Below are positions 5,423-5,677 of a stretch of DNA of 5,677 bases, piece after piece. The notes beneath the pieces were generated by a model, which was given only the letters and a program-made list of their open reading frames with translations, searched no databases and was not told where the DNA came from. This stretch comes from Clostridiales bacterium (GTDB lineage Bacteria; Bacillota_A; Clostridia; Lachnospirales; Bianqueaceae). The stretch lies in the NCBI GenBank assembly GCA_019423265.1, contig JAHZBS010000160.1:1-5677 (forward strand), in the 5' to 3' direction. Positions within the stretch are counted from its first letter, which is position 1, and every line of letters starts with the position of its first letter. A program made the translations under genes and the position numbers.

Positions 5423-5677
5423 TCAGGAAAATAACTGTGACAGCCCCAGTTTTCGGACTCTTTCAAGAATTTTGGTCTGATTTATCTCATAGAGTCCAAG
5501 TGCCTGCATCCGCTCAAACAATACGGAACCGGAAAATGTATATTTGCGGTTCAGCCCCTCTTTCTGTTTCATCGCTTCCCGCGCATAGGCGATGGCCTCT
5601 CCCACTGCGGTCTCGCGCGGAAGGACACATAACTTTTTACCGCCTGCCTGTCTAGCGCTATTCAAGCCGGCCAAGGT
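5423..5677 (-). CDS. C-terminal part of a gene running off the right edge, possibly a GidA/TrmFO-like FAD protein
   Basis: The minus-strand frame is open from the right edge to a TGA at 5425-5423, giving about 84 residues. The ATG near 5674 is probably internal, since the frame continues past the edge. Codon use and amino-acid make-up look like a real gene, unlike the opposite strand. The segment AGLNSARQAGGKK...VLPRETAVGEAI resembles the end of the FAD domain in GidA/TrmFO-type flavoproteins, where an AGxNAAR helix is followed by a PRETALG-like motif. The rest, a Lys/Arg-rich helical tail ending LGLSQLFS, I do not recognise. The resemblance is from memory, so the family is tentative. It converges on the DUF362 gene with 48 bases between the stops, and no good minus-strand terminator is seen in that gap. 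Confidence 0.6.
   Translation of the reverse strand, partial: TLAGLNSARQAGGKKLCVLPRETAVGEAIAYAREAMKQKEGLNRKYTFSGSVLFERMQALGLYEINQTKILERVRKLGLSQLFS

Noticed and set aside
5371..5655. Plus-strand open frame at the right end
   Set aside because: Its composition is not protein-like, whereas the minus strand over the same stretch has convincing codon use and a flavoprotein-like motif.

Overview
The window looks like chromosomal DNA from an anaerobic Gram-positive bacterium of the Clostridia, perhaps an Oscillospirales-type gut organism. This is inferred from strong AGGAGG-like ribosome sites, a T-box-like leader, an ECF sigma operon with Bacillus-type promoter signals, an MtaA-like UroD-family protein and a DUF362 ferredoxin-type protein. 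No rRNA, tRNA, CRISPR array or mobile element was seen.

Layout, left to right. Positions 1-132 (minus strand) hold a promoter and the 5' part of what reads as a T-box leader; its gene lies beyond the left edge. Positions 141-1205 (minus) encode a zinc-dependent medium-chain alcohol dehydrogenase. A spacer (1206-1413) with divergent promoters and a dyad separates it from an operon (1414-2891, plus). That operon holds an ECF sigma factor and, overlapping it by four bases, a one-pass membrane protein that is probably its anti-sigma factor. A perfect 14-bp hairpin with T runs on both strands (2943-2978) ends this operon and the convergent gene that follows.

Positions 2983-3993 (minus) encode a UroD/MtaA-family methyltransferase-like protein with the His-x-Cys...Cys zinc signature. 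An AT-rich 274-bp spacer follows, with several dyads. The clearest is a MerR-type promoter with a 19-bp spacer that points at a DUF362 protein with two 4Fe-4S motifs (4268-5374, plus). The right edge holds the C-terminal end of a convergent minus-strand gene (5423 to the edge).

How the genes may work together: the sigma and membrane genes form a self-contained signalling unit, apparently with an ECF-type promoter of its own. The methyltransferase-like and Fe-S genes share a divergent regulatory region and may take part in one anaerobic one-carbon or corrinoid process. No corrinoid protein or substrate methyltransferase is visible, so that link is inference. The most interesting signals are regulatory: the partial T-box, the MerR-type operator without its regulator, and the ECF-type autoregulatory promoter.
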